A DNA stretch of 64,000 bases from Monomorium pharaonis (lineage: Eukaryota; Arthropoda; Insecta; Hymenoptera; Formicidae), in NCBI RefSeq assembly GCF_013373865.1, contig NC_050469.1, forward strand, positions 4,396,042-4,460,041. The letters are read 5' to 3'. Below, piece by piece: positions 51,554-64,000 of the stretch. The position numbers and the translations under genes are program-made. The notes below the pieces were generated by a model. That model was not told the DNA's origin, searched no databases, and saw nothing but the letters and a program-made list of their open reading frames with translations. Each line of letters starts with the position of its first letter. Within the stretch, counting starts at the first letter, position 1.

Positions 51554-52740
51554 TAAAATGTATGCAGTCTAAAACGAATCGCGAAAGCTAAAAGGAAAAT
51601 ATTTTCACTGAAATATTGGACAACCTCATACATAGTAGCCAACCCAAAAGCTTCTACACAAACGCAAAAGACCATTCATTTAAAAAATATTATTGAGTAA
51701 AAATATCTTTGATATTTTTCAGCAAAATTGTGATAAACAAATTAATTAGCGTACATCGATTAGAGTATCAAAAAACTTTATTAACTGTATCATATTCACG
51801 TATTTGTTAAATCAATATATAAATCAGTGTAAAAAAACTTATTGTTCGTTTTAATAACGAGCGAAAGCTTTAGGCAAAGCGTTGTGAATTTGAAGATATT
51901 TCACATACTTTCAGTCGAATATATGCTTCAAGCACGCACAATATGAAAGCTGAGTGAGCATTAATTCAACGGGTTTTGAGTACATGGAAATCGGCTTATC
52001 GACAACTTTGTCCGAAAATGTTGTAAATCGAAATATCGTTTTTCATTGCAGTACTTTAAACGTTTCAACGTAAAACTGAGTGCTCCTCTGACAGTATTTC
52101 AATCTTTTACAAATAGATAAGTTTTAAAATAGATAAGTATAACATAAAGCATGCATGCTTACGTGTGTACATATTATATACACATATGCGCGTATACATA
52201 AATATATAAATACATATATATGTATACATATAATTTTATTCTAATGAGAATTTAGTTTCATTAATCTTGTTCTGTTCGAATTTGCTAATCACATTCTTTG
52301 AATCAATATGAGCAAGAAATCTTAAACAATAAAAAATAAAAAAAAAATTAAAAAAAAATCTTACATTAATAGGCAAACTATTAAAACTATTAAAAGTGTC
52401 AAGGAAAAGAAGTTTTAAATAAAACATTAATAAAAAATAAAATATATTTCAAATAAATCCGAACAGAACAGCAGGATTAATAATTGAAAAATCAGTTTCA
52501 CAATCTCTCACTATAATGAGTCAGGAGAGTAGTGTCTCGCGCCAAGTGAATGTTTAGTAATGCAACGTAAAGATGTGTATGAGAAAATATCATCTGAATA
52601 TTATATAACAAAAAAAAGATTAGAAAAGAAAAAGAAAACATCGGATCAATCTTCCCGAAAGTTTTCTCAGTACCCAAAGGGAAGACACGGGAAGGAATTG
52701 TCTCGAAACGTGACTAAAATTATAATTTAAATACGTTAAG
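51554..52740. other. AT-rich non-coding stretch
   Basis: Nothing recognised beyond short TA/CA-type simple sequence at about 52170-52235. Confidence 0.5.
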
Positions 52741-53530
52741 GTCGCGTTGGGCAAAAGTCCCATTTTCAAATTTTACCTCTTCCTTATGCGACTTCTAGCT
52801 AAAACACGAACAGAATATTGTCTCTGCGCCGTTTCCCTTCCACTTCGTTCTTCGACTGATACTCAGGGAAACAACTCACGGTCCTTTTTCGCGAACGCGG
52901 CCGCTCGAAAAACCATTCCTCTATCCCGGGTATACCGTGGGATGTTGCCGGATATACCGTATGTCGTTTTAGTGCACTGAGATGCTGCAGCGTGCAGCTG
53001 CAACGAACTCGAGTCTCCGGGAAAGTTTGTCGCAGGACAATGGTCCTCCGTAGGTAGATAGGTAGGTAGGTAGATGTAGGTGGGTAGGACGCCGCGCGTC
53101 CATAAAAAAGTATTATGCGAGTTTGAGAAGTGTATCGTTTCGCTGCCAAGTTGGACGAGCGCCGCGTCGGTCGCCTCCGCGACGCGCGGAACTTTCTTCT
53201 TCTTCTTTCTCTTGCTGATTCGGAGTGCGAGCCGCGGCGGCGCGCCGGGCTGTGCATTTTCGAAACGCATCTCCGTGCATCGCGCGCGCATACGGCCGTC
53301 GCGGTAAAAATGTCACCGCGAATAAATATACAGTCGGATGCCGGGTGATGGTATTTTTTTCTTTTTCTCTCTTTCTCCTTTTTTTAAAACGCGTTATACG
53401 CGCGCGCCTTCTGGACGCGTATACATTGCGGTTATGAAACGTCATGAAACGCCTGGCTGCTCTCGCTGTGCTTCTCTGCTGCACCTACTTTCTTTATTTT
53501 TTTTTTCATTTTTAAAGGGCTACGCGGCAA

Positions 53531-53591
<61 letters not shown>

Positions 53592-53760
53592 TCGACTCGT
53601 TGTACACGCGCAACTCGCCATTGTCATGCGCGGGTGTATAATCGTATTAATAAAACGGTATATTCCATGGGCGACGCGTTATAATAGCAAAGCAAAGACT
53701 TGTGTGCTTTTGCATGACAAAAGAGGAAATTGACAAGCGCTGATGCTCTTGTTGTCACGG
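52741..53760. other. GC-rich block with simple repeats
   Basis: Holds (GTAG)n at about 53050-53088 and (AG)n at 53530-53588. Frames of 120-152 codons on both strands overlap the repeats and are compositionally biased (Arg/Lys/Glu or Arg/Ser). No recognisable protein. Confidence 0.55.
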
Positions 53761-55395
53761 CAGCGGTAGATGGGTCACTTCCACGGCACAAAAGAACCGT
53801 GGATAAGAGACGAGAGCCCAGTTAATTAAATCCCCGTACGTTTAACTGTCTTGAAAAATCTGTTATCCGGCAAAACGGCATATCTGTCGGCTATAAACCC
53901 AGACGACAAGCAATAACGAGTAATTGTTATCCCTCACGGCTACGTATGGCAGTATTTTTTAATGGACACATATTTTTTCTTATAGTGTTTTATTATTTAG
54001 TCTTGATCCAAGTATTCAATTAAAAAATAATTTGTTTTCTCGCCGTTTGAAAAATTCTTCTCAATGCCAGCGAAACAATTAATTCTGTAAGAATAAAATA
54101 CTCGATGGAAACAAAGTTAATTGTTGCCCGTAGCTTTTTTGATCTGACGAATACGATTCCTTTTATTGAATTATTGTATCACATCACAATTCGAGAAATT
54201 TAAAGTTTAATTTGCAAAACAGATATTTTAATGTATTTTAGTTCTTATATTGTAATTATGTTGTGCGACGTATCGGAAAAATTGCATTGCGATCAAAGTT
54301 AAGTGTGCTGATGGACTTTCAATCTTCAAAAAGAATCAGTTATATCGATTACGGTGGAAAAAATATTTGTAATTAATATCTACTTCAGATTCATTAATTA
54401 ATTAATCAGTAACTTCAAAAAAGTTTATATATATTGCAGCAATTAGATTAAACATAATTTTTAGTGTTTTCCTTTTCTCGAGACCAAAATATTTTACAAC
54501 GTATAAAATGACGTGTTATATTTTATTACTAATTATTTATTAATTATATATATTTACATTTAATAAAAACTGTAATTTAAAACATCCTGTGGCTTTTGAA
54601 GATTATAAAATATTTTTAAATTATGCTATTCAAATTTAAGAATTTTTCAGATTATTGAATGTTGGTAATTTCAATTGTCAAAGTAGATAATTTCAATTTG
54701 AATTAGACAAAAAACTTTACATACGTGTGAATTGTTTAAAAAATAACAACAAATATCGTTTAATTTCAATATCTGTTATTCCATCATCTCGAATTTATCA
54801 AAATTAATATTTAACAATCTGAGACCTTTAATTTGAATAATATATTTAAAAAATTTATTAGTGATTCTTAATATGTTAAATTGCAACTTTGGTTTACACT
54901 AGAATCTTACATTAATCATAAATATCTTTTTAATCATAATAAAAACAAATTTTTATTAAAAATTGAAGAACCACATCTAAACATTTTAATTGCAAATAAA
55001 CTTGTTCAACACATGTTGTTACAATATATCAAAGGTATACTAACGTTAAGCAATGTAATGTTCTGTCTCAGTAATAAAGACAATTTTTTAATCTATGTAC
55101 TGTAATCGCGTTAAAAAAAGTCTAATGATATTTTTATTAATACGATCGTCTAATTAATTATTGATATTTCTTATAAAACGCAAAAGACCGACTTCAGGAT
55201 GATCGAGAGTTCGCACCGTATGAAGTACGGAGCGCGGAATTTGCGGCTACCCAATGCGATACTACATTCGCAGTGATATACTCGTTCACTACGCCGACGA
55301 GCCCATAAATACGGTGCAGCCGTATGTATGTATCTTGCGCACTGCCTTTCAAATGAACGGTGGCGTGTCGTCCATGCAAAATCGCACGAATTGAA
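53761..55395. other. AT-rich non-coding stretch
   Basis: Strongly AT-rich from about 53950 to 55180 with no coding signal. Confidence 0.5.
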
Positions 55396-56330
55396 AGTAT
55401 GTGCATTCTGATTAATTGGTCGACACGCGAGGCGCGCGTTTATCCCTCATCCTCTCTCCCTTCGCGGTTTCTCAATCGAGAAGAGTGCGACGCACATTAC
55501 GCCGCGCATCGACCGCGCGCGCGAAGGACGTTCATTTTCATCGCGCTTGAATAACGGTAGATAAATTTGCGAAGGAAATATTATCGCGCGCGGGCGCGCG
55601 CTTTTCTCGCGAAATTTTATCTTGCCGCGGCATGCAGAGGGAACGCCGGGCCGAAAGCGCCGCTGTAAATGTTGCGCCATGAATTTCGTTCGCGGCGGAC
55701 GACGAGCTTTTTTCCCCGGCTCTCCAAGATAAAATCGCGGACCATCTGGCGCAGATATGCGTTTACAATTACCGCCGCGTCGCGAATCGTCCATGTAAAT
55801 GCCGTCCGTCGTTTCGAACTGAACCGCGGGTTTTTTTTCCGCGATTAATACACCCGAGCCGAGTCGTGCCGACTCGGAATGACCCTCCGACGAGGATTAT
55901 CGACCTCCTGTATCGCGCTCGTTCCTCCCTCTTTCGTCCCTCATCCGAAAATGCGAGGATACTCTTATCTGACGCGCGACGGGGATAAAAAAGAATTAGG
56001 TCTGTCACGAATTGGGCCGTTCGGAAAATCTGCCGATTGTGCGAAGGAGAGCCGGACGTCCCTCGGATTTTCAGGGGTAAGGCTCGGGCATATATCAGCC
56101 GGGACAGTTTCCTCGTTTTTTCCTTCGAAATTACGCGTTTCGCGGAAATACGCTCTCTGCGTTAGCCATTTGATCTCAGTGCAAATATATCAGAGAGGTT
56201 CCTTATGAGCACGCATGCATGTGTTCGTGACAGATCTGATTATCACGCGTTGACTTTTCCGGAGTAATGCGTCTTGCCGTCGCTTATCCCGAGGGAAAGC
56301 TCCACCTAGCATTCAGCGTGAGTCTTGCGA
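55396..56330. other. GC-rich, CpG-rich block
   Basis: Contains near-palindromic GCGCGCGGGCGCGCGC at about 55585 and overlapping frames of up to 115 codons on both strands with no recognisable domain. Could be a CpG-type regulatory region; not shown. Confidence 0.5.
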
Positions 56331-58335
56331 AAAAGTTAATCTGCGAAACGGCCAAATTATCTATTTATTTAACACGCTTTCATATAAATAATTCCTCCTC
56401 GTCTCGCTATTTTGTTTAACTCGCGTATTAAGATTTGTTATCTACGACGTGCCACGCTTTTTTTATAATCCCGATTTAAATTAAACGCGTTCCTTAATAG
56501 AATATCTGTATTTGGAATATGTTAGAATAAAAATATAGCATGATAAGATATAATCAGCAAAAATAAAAATGTGTACAGAGCATACACACATAAAATATGT
56601 TTGTTGAAAATATGAAATTCAAGAATTTATTATAACAATATCGCATATAAAGACATGTACATATGTATGTATATATACACTAGATATCTCTTTCTTTCTC
56701 TTTTCCTTCTCTACCCGCGCATTATTTTTGTCTCCCGTTTATTGAAAATAAACTCTCTTTTTCGCATGCGTTTGTATTACAATCGTAATAATTTAAAAAA
56801 TACCTTTTATTACGTAAAAACATTTTTCGTGCAACCGTCGTCTCTCATCACAGATTTTGTCACGAAAATTCATAATATGATTGTTTCATTCATTCCCGAT
56901 CATTCTCTCCTCTCCGTATGTTGCATTGATTAAAAATTTCTATGTCTGCAATACATCATTACTTCACATGCTCGTGTTTAAAAATAGTAGTGGCGAGAGC
57001 TTCGCAAGTTTTTCATTGCAGTATTTTTACTTAATGCCGTATAAAACAACGTACACGCGCGCTGATACACAGTGAACACGTAAATTAGATTAATGGAATT
57101 CAGTTTAATCAGTCGGATTATTACCTTCACGATACATTAGCTATTTGTTTGTAATTCAAAACGCGAGAATACCAATAAATAATTCTGAATTTATCAACGA
57201 CTATATATAATACTCACGTCTATTTAATCGGAGTCGCATGTGCTTCGTATCCTTAGTTCTCTTTTTTAATCCGATTAAGTATGACGTGATAGTTACGTGA
57301 ATTATATACTGAAAATTGGAACGTTTCTGATGCGGCAAATCGCATTTATCTGTTTTTTTTTCTAATTTACAGCGAATTTTATTTTTTTTTATTTTCGAAT
57401 ACACCGACATACATTGCGTGAAAAATATCATTCGTCTATTATTGAAAAAAATAAAAAAAAAAATAAAAAATAAAAATTTTCAATGTAAACTAGCACTGAA
57501 TAATGTTTTTGCTCTCATAGTTGAAGCGACAGAAATAATAATTTGTAGAAACTGAGATTCTCATTGCACGTAATCTTTGCCTTTACGGTCTCGCCGAAGA
57601 ACGTGTATCACTCACATTTTCACAATAAAACCTGGTTTGTCTTACGCGGCGCTTTTTCGCGGTCGTTTTCGTGCATTTAACGTGACTAATATCACGGGCA
57701 AAGTACCTTCTGTATCAGAGATTGCCTCTCTATTGCGAAATAAGAGTAAAAGAGAATATATACGATTTAACAATCTTTCCTTTAAAGGAAAAGAGGAAGC
57801 AATCGAAACATATGATTATATCTGGCTTTGACTGTCGATTACGATACCCTCTCGTTTTATCAGTTCTCGTGCATATTGCGTTTTTATTTCTTAGTTAACT
57901 TTCTTTGCAAATTGTTCGTAAAAGAACAATCATAATTTATATGATGTGTAAATGTAAGAATAATGACATAATTTTCTCGACGGTTACTCTGACGGTTATT
58001 TTATTCTTCGCGATACACGACTTCCTTTTACAATCACAAAGTCGACGTCATACATATGTTTCTACTCAGAAAGCGACCAATGAAAAACATCAGTTTCCTC
58101 TAGAAGGCGACGTAAAATATTCAATGCATAAATACAACGTCCTCGTATATATACATACATCGGCTTTCGTAGCGGGACGGCTGACCGCAAAGAAAAGTGA
58201 CGTGGAAAAAGCGCGGGTTCGTTCGGGAATCGGCGACGTCATCGTCACCGCCGTCTCTTGTCGTAATCCAAGTTCTTTTCTTCACCGGCTTGTCAAACAC
58301 ACGGACCGAGAGTGTCACCTGCTCGCTGCGGGACG

Positions 58336-58385
<50 letters not shown>

Positions 58386-59270
58386 GCGCGTTTTGAACTG
58401 AAATGCTATTTGCACGAGCCGCTTCAGCGCCTTATCGCGTAAACAAGCGCGCGTCAATCCTGCTTAAGGGGCTACACATCTTAACTCTTCGGCTCGGAAT
58501 TTCTCCGGTAAACTGCAATCGCATTTGCGATCTTAGTATGTATATTTTTCTTCCAGCAAACGTATTCCTGGCAATTTAGTAAAATCGTTAACGCTGATAA
58601 GATTTGTTGATAACAAAGCATGTAAAACTGAAATTTTGCAAAATAATTCCCTAAGAACTTCCGATTTTTTAAAGAATTTTATTCAAAGGTAAAGTTCTAG
58701 GCAAAGTTTTAAATAAATTATTTATACAACTTTGAAATAAATTTATTTTGTTTTATTTTATAAAGTTCCTTAATTAAACGAAGAAAAGTCATTCGAATTT
58801 TAAATATTAAATTTCAGAAAGTAAAGTTCACTAAAGGTACAGAATACGAAACCTGTTTAAACACTACGCTAATTTTGAACTGTCTTTTATTGTCAGCAAT
58901 TTTTTAATAAAAACTCAAGTCACACGAGAATATACATGAATGTATATGCTATATTTATTACTAATTATCGATACTTTGTATTATTAAAAATTAGAAAAAA
59001 TCGATAAAAGAAATAATTTCATCAAAAAAATAGAGAGGAGAAATGGAATGTAAAAGTAAAATTTCAAAAATTTCTTTGTGTGAGTTCCGGTAAAATTCCA
59101 CGAAAATTCATTTTCAAGCATAAAAAAGAAATTCTCTAAAAATATCAGATTTTCCCAGTTTTACCCATCCTACGTAAGTTATTACGAGATTTATTAAATA
59201 TCGACAAACAAGAAATTCGATAGAGATATTCAAGTGCAATAAATCCCTCGTACAACGTGGTGTTTATTTT
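56331..59270. other. Mixed to AT-rich non-coding stretch with (AT)n
   Basis: Includes a pure (AT)n microsatellite at 58338-58382 and a mildly GC-richer zone at 58000-58450. The 163-codon frame at 57905-58396 ends in the AT repeat and shows no domain. Confidence 0.5.
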
Positions 59271-59880
59271 TCAAAATGCGTGTCAGTTTTGAGCACAGCC
59301 AAATGCGCCCGATACGCAGATAAGTTACGGCATATGGCGTCTCTCTCTCTTACCATAATGCCAGATCATCCTCTTATGTATGTTTTATGCCGCGCCACTA
59401 AGCACCTGTCTCGATTGTGCTTGCGTTGGGGCTTTCCGCAGAGCGCGAGGGGTTATATCTCGCGCCGCGGCATGCCGTGGCACGTTCGTGACCGATGATA
59501 TATACATAATGACGTTCGACGACGTGTCAAACGGCGCGTGGACGATAGCTTCGGAGCGGACGTAAAGCCGTTTCGGGGAGTCGAGCTGGCGTGAATAGCG
59601 ACAGCCGACACGCATGCATACAGCAGAGCGGGATAATTTGTACGGGGCTCACGCAAGAGGTTTTGGGTGACCCGTGAGGGAGGGAGGGGAAAGAAGGGGT
59701 AAACTTCCGCGTGTCATCGCTTCTAATTCTGCTAAATCGGCCTTTCCGTAAATTCGCTTCCTATATCTGTAACGCTAACGTAAATTGGGCGGGATGAAGC
59801 GGTAAAAGGGTCCTAAAGGAAACAAAAGTTACGATACGGCGAAGGGACGTATCAATGTTTGTATTATCATGTTACAACCC
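59271..59880. other. GC-rich block without recognisable gene
   Basis: Short frames of 60-78 codons on both strands, mutually overlapping, with no recognisable product. Confidence 0.5.
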
Positions 59881-61160
59881 TTAGGCATCGTTTTTTTTCT
59901 GTGCCTTACGAATAATATTGATACATGTTAACATATTAGCGCTATTTATCTTCTTGATGTGACAGGATGACAATCGAAAAATTGCTGAAACTAAACTGCT
60001 TTGTCATGTAATAAAAAAAAAAAAAATGCACAGAATGAAGTGAATTAAACATTTTCTGCGCAAGAAATCCGTCATTTTTATCAGCATACAAAAAATGTAC
60101 GTTCGTGAATTGGTAAAAATAAACATGGTAAAAAAAGTTGCAAATTTTGCTGGTTGCATGACGCAGTAATATGTTCAAAAAATCTTGGTCATTTACATGA
60201 AATAAATTCGCCTGAACAATTTTTAACCTTAAGAAGTCTAATAGTTTTCAAAATCTTTTATCGTTCGTTTTTAATCGTTTGGTTTTAATTTCAAAAAATA
60301 TATATCATTAAATCGTACAATTACCGTCAAGTTGTTGGTGTACTCTTAACACATTTATTTTTACAAGTTATTTTCACACACATATATACATTTCTTTTAC
60401 ATTAATAAAAATGTTGTTCCTTCGATAAGTTTAAACTGTTCAAACTGTTTAAGAAGGCATAATATATCTACGACACTAACTTTGTACAATTTTTTGCAAA
60501 TAAATGGTAAGAGATGGATTAAAAAAATCTTTCATTTCTTTTTATATAATTTTTAAGTGATAACTAGATAGATGTAGATTTTACTGACGCTTATGGCTGA
60601 CTATTTTTCATAGAGGTCAATTCAACGGAAATAAAATTTCATTTATAATGCATAAAAGATATAACATAATAAATTTTATAAGAAAAACTTTATCAATTTT
60701 ACGCTATAACAATTTTGCACGATGATTTAAACTATATGGTCCGTATTCAAAACTTCTATCCTTGTTTTACGTGTAATAATAAAAAGTAAAAAGTAAATGA
60801 CAAAAAAGCGCGCTTTATACACACATCTTTATAAGCATGTTCTGCATACGAGCCTATGCCTCTAAACTTGTCATTTGTGATCAGTAACGTTCGAGCAAGA
60901 AACAACGAGCTGATATATCTCCGGTCAATAATGTCTTAATAAACAAAAAAGGCACAAATAAACTTTTTGATCTACCTAAAATTTTCAAACGTCTTTTTAT
61001 AAATCGATCTTTTTATAAAATTAGATAAGAGCAAAATTGTGTTATTTTATATTTTACCGCGTTTCGTAAATATTTGATGTATGGTACATGTGAAAATGTA
61101 ATGAATCAAATATTCACGATATAAATTATATTAATTTAGAGAAAAATAAACAAAGATCCA
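59881..61160. other. AT-rich non-coding stretch
   Basis: Nothing recognised. Confidence 0.5.
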
Positions 61161-63250
61161 ACGAACCCACGGTGAAGGCAAGAGGTCAACGTGTCGTTGG
61201 TCGCTAGAACTGATAATTTATTCCGGCCGACTCACTGATATTTATATATATAAAAAGTTGGGTCGATGTCGATCGATGTTATCGCAAGTTCTTTCGGAGT
61301 GAAGAGCTCAACCAGGATATATCTGAAGCTATTAATTACAGGAATGTCAGCAGCAGGAGGGTCAAGTTGTCTCGAGATAGGTCAGACGCGGAAGATCCGC
61401 GCAAATGCCGCACGCGCGCGCGCACACACACAGACACATACACAGACCGACCGCCGTGGTTTAATCTTTTTATCTTTAGCACAGCCCCCGCGCTATTTAT
61501 AATCCATAGGTACTTCTGGGAATTGGTCCGGGCAGGCACCTGTGTTTCGAGGTGTGACACGTGAAGTCTTAGAAAAAGGCCGCGCGCGCGGCAGGGCGTT
61601 TCATCTAACGTGCCATCTGTATTACTCGACGTCGTACTTTCTTCCTTCCGTGAAACACGGTGGATGCAATACCCCGGGCGTCCGAACGCGGACGTGACAG
61701 ACGACAGATTGGCCGGGATACTTACGTCGATAAGGGAGGACGGTATACTCGCTCCTCCCCGCGCGGCCTCTCCACGAGAGCGCAAAACCGTCGCGCGTTA
61801 TATGTACCACCGCTGGATGAGAGAAAACGGGGAGGCGAAAAAATTGCCCTTCGAAGCAAGGACGCGTATATTTCCTTGTTTCCCCGCTATAATGTCACAG
61901 AGCCCGTCATGCACGTAATGACATGTCATTTTGTAAACTGACTGAATGGCAGTTTATCGGGCGTTATCGTGGTAGTCACACGCGAAACTTCTGCCGTGCA
62001 ATCAATGTACTCGTGCAATATATGTAGTACCTACGCCCGCGCTGCCCCTCGCCCTTTGCATGTAAGTAGACGAGTTTATTTCTCCGCCGAGCGTCTTTCG
62101 GATGTACATACATCTTGATGTATCTGGCTAACGATGCTTCTTACGCGTTACGAACTTTTGCACGTACACCATCATTGAGAAATGAGAGAAAATTGTCAGC
62201 CCGCCCGCGCGCTACGTGGGAAAGCCCCGCGGTACCGGGCTAGAAAATACAACGGCCAACGTTAATCAATTACGTCGTAACGTTAATAAATCCCAGGCAA
62301 CATGATTATAACAACAACGAGCGTTTTGAGGGAAACCCACGAGAAAATCCATTATAAAAATCTCCCCTTAGCCATTCAAGACGCCGCGCCGCGCCGCGCC
62401 GGCCGCCATGGCCATTAATTACAGACGTCCTATTAACACGTATTTCAGCCGCCCACAAGCACCGGCGATGGCCGCAATATCTCGCTTTTTGTGTCGCGCC
62501 ATCGTCATTCGCGCCCGGTTCTGGGCTCGCGGGAACGTGTCCCTCGAATTTCCTGCAGCGCAACGCAGAAGGGAACTCCGGGACTATTTAGAACTGGTAC
62601 GACTCGCGCGCTCGAGAATGAGGGCCCCGGCATAAAAGCTTCGGTCATAATGAGTCTTTCCGCCCGCCTCCGGGTGCTTTCGCCTCGCCGTAAAAAGAAG
62701 GAGGGAGAATAAGAGAGAAAAAGGAAGAAAGACGCGCTTCCGCCCGACGATTTCCGTGCGCATAAGCCTCGAAAGTAAGCCGCGTCGACGTGGAAACACA
62801 CGGTAAAGTGTGTGCCGGCGCGGCGGTCGGGGAGAGAATAGTCGAGAATAGCGAGAGAAACGCGAACACGAGGCTGGCTCAACTTATTCGTCACTTTCGT
62901 AGGGGGTTCCAGGGGTAACAACCGTCGCGGAGTTTCTCCATTGTGCACCGCAACGACGACGGCCGGGGGAATTGCCGCTGCTGCAGCTGTTGTGACCTCG
63001 TGTCGACTACGCGTCGCGCACCACGGTGTCAACGGAGCGCTCGATTATAACGCGCCCCGCGAGTCGGATCCCTATTTATTTTTAATCGAGGCGGGAGCAA
63101 GCGTGAGAGAGCGCGCGCCGCTCTTGTGATTAACGCGTTCCAGATTCCCGTCGATCATCGGAGGAGTCGCGCTCGATAGTTGTGTGGTGTGCGGCGTGCG
63201 CCCGATCGAAACGCAGAGTGGAATGGGTCAACGTGATGTCTTCCAGGACA
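61161..63250. other. Largest GC-rich, CpG-rich block
   Basis: GC-rich, especially 62180-63220, with frames of up to 175 codons (62505-63032, minus) overlapping frames on the other strand. The translations are rich in Arg, Ser and Pro and match no family I know. The length and CpG density make this a reasonable place to look for an unseen promoter or first exon, but I cannot identify one. Confidence 0.5.
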
Positions 63251-64000
63251 GGCGAAAACGGTTACGTATATAATCACGGAAATCAAACATGAAGTCCCGC
63301 TGCGAAGACGTTCGGTTTGCTCCTATTAGCAAGGTAAACGTCAGAACCAATTGAGATCGTGAGATGAAAACAGGTCGAACTCATTATGAACTTTTGCGAT
63401 ATAATTGGTGATTTTTTAAAAATAATTTATCTTATTTTAAGCAACATTTATATTTTTTGAAAAATATTTTGTACAAAGTTATACATATTTTGCATTAATG
63501 TAGCAATTATTTTCTGAATGTTGTATAATTAGACAAATTTCTCCCAGATATTCTCCATCTCCTGTTAAGTAAATCCAACTATTCAGAAATAATATACAAC
63601 TAAATCGTGTATAAATTTTGCTTGAAACGTAATGAAACGTTAAAAATCTCCGGAAAAATGCATATCCTATTCCGAAATAGTCAAGTAATTTCACACTTCT
63701 TAATTGTTAATCGTTAATAAAACAATTATTTGTCAAAGTACATTTACTTTTATATTCTTTTTTAATAAAACACATTAAAGCAATAAAGTTGAAAATTTTG
63801 CACTCAATTTTCTCATTTATCAGTTTCACAAGTGATAAAAATAAATGTGCTTTTTCTAGCTTCGACATAAATAAGACAGTCCCGGACATCAATGATTAAT
63901 AAAAACGATATTGAATTTAATATGACATCGCATCATTTTTCAATAAAAATTTCAGGTTTTTCAGTAATAACATACATATCTATACCGTAAAAAAAGCGAT
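63251..64000. other. AT-rich non-coding stretch to the window edge
   Basis: Short AT-driven frames only; no gene, RNA or repeat recognised. Confidence 0.5.

Noticed and set aside
62505..63032. Open frame of 175 codons on the minus strand
   Set aside because: Compositionally biased, overlaps several frames on both strands in a CpG-rich block, and resembles no protein family.

Overview
The window looks like nuclear DNA from an insect, most likely a hymenopteran such as an ant. Three things suggest this: a recognisable exon of a dpr-family neuronal immunoglobulin gene, sharp alternation of very AT-rich stretches with CpG-containing GC-rich blocks, and many long AG, AT and CT microsatellites and short inverted-repeat elements. 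The order-level guess is inference; the exon itself supports only 'arthropod'. Nothing suggests a bacterial, viral or organellar source.

The only protein-coding sequence I can support is one 211-bp exon on the minus strand at 14976-15186. It encodes the second half of the second Ig domain of a Dpr protein, and the closest match I recall is Drosophila dpr12. It has a good acceptor and what looks like a non-canonical GC splice donor (AG|GCAAGT). The gene's 5' part lies at higher coordinates or beyond the window. At least one more exon must lie below 14975, but I could not identify it. The simplest reading is that much of the window is intron of this gene plus flanking DNA.

The rest is non-coding as far as I can see. 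It holds several families of short transposon-like repeats: a 112-bp TA-flanked MITE with perfect 22-bp termini (15448-15559); a roughly 230-bp foldback MITE at 10568-10800 and twice, back to back, at 14337-14773; another foldback family at 37223-37365 and 43617-43856; and an inverted-repeat element at 23071-23502. Two dispersed repeats without clear ends also recur: R1 at 10313-10530, 19921-20123 (reversed) and 25214-25400, and R2 at 12317-13096 and 35429-35990. Some GC-rich sequences are duplicated locally (4350-4470 with 5452-5573; 16339-16392 with 16985-17051).

GC-rich blocks lie near 4.2-6.1, 8.6-9.9, 11.1-12.2, 13.1-14.1, 23.7-24.5, 26.1-27.2, 30.8-31.3, 45.7-47.2, 48.3-49.0, 52.7-53.7, 55.4-56.3, 59.3-59.8 and 61.2-63.3 kb. 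They carry long chance reading frames but no protein I recognise. Microsatellites include a pure (AG)56 tract at 47761-47872. I found no tRNA, rRNA, CRISPR array or autonomous transposase gene, and no clearly novel biological system.
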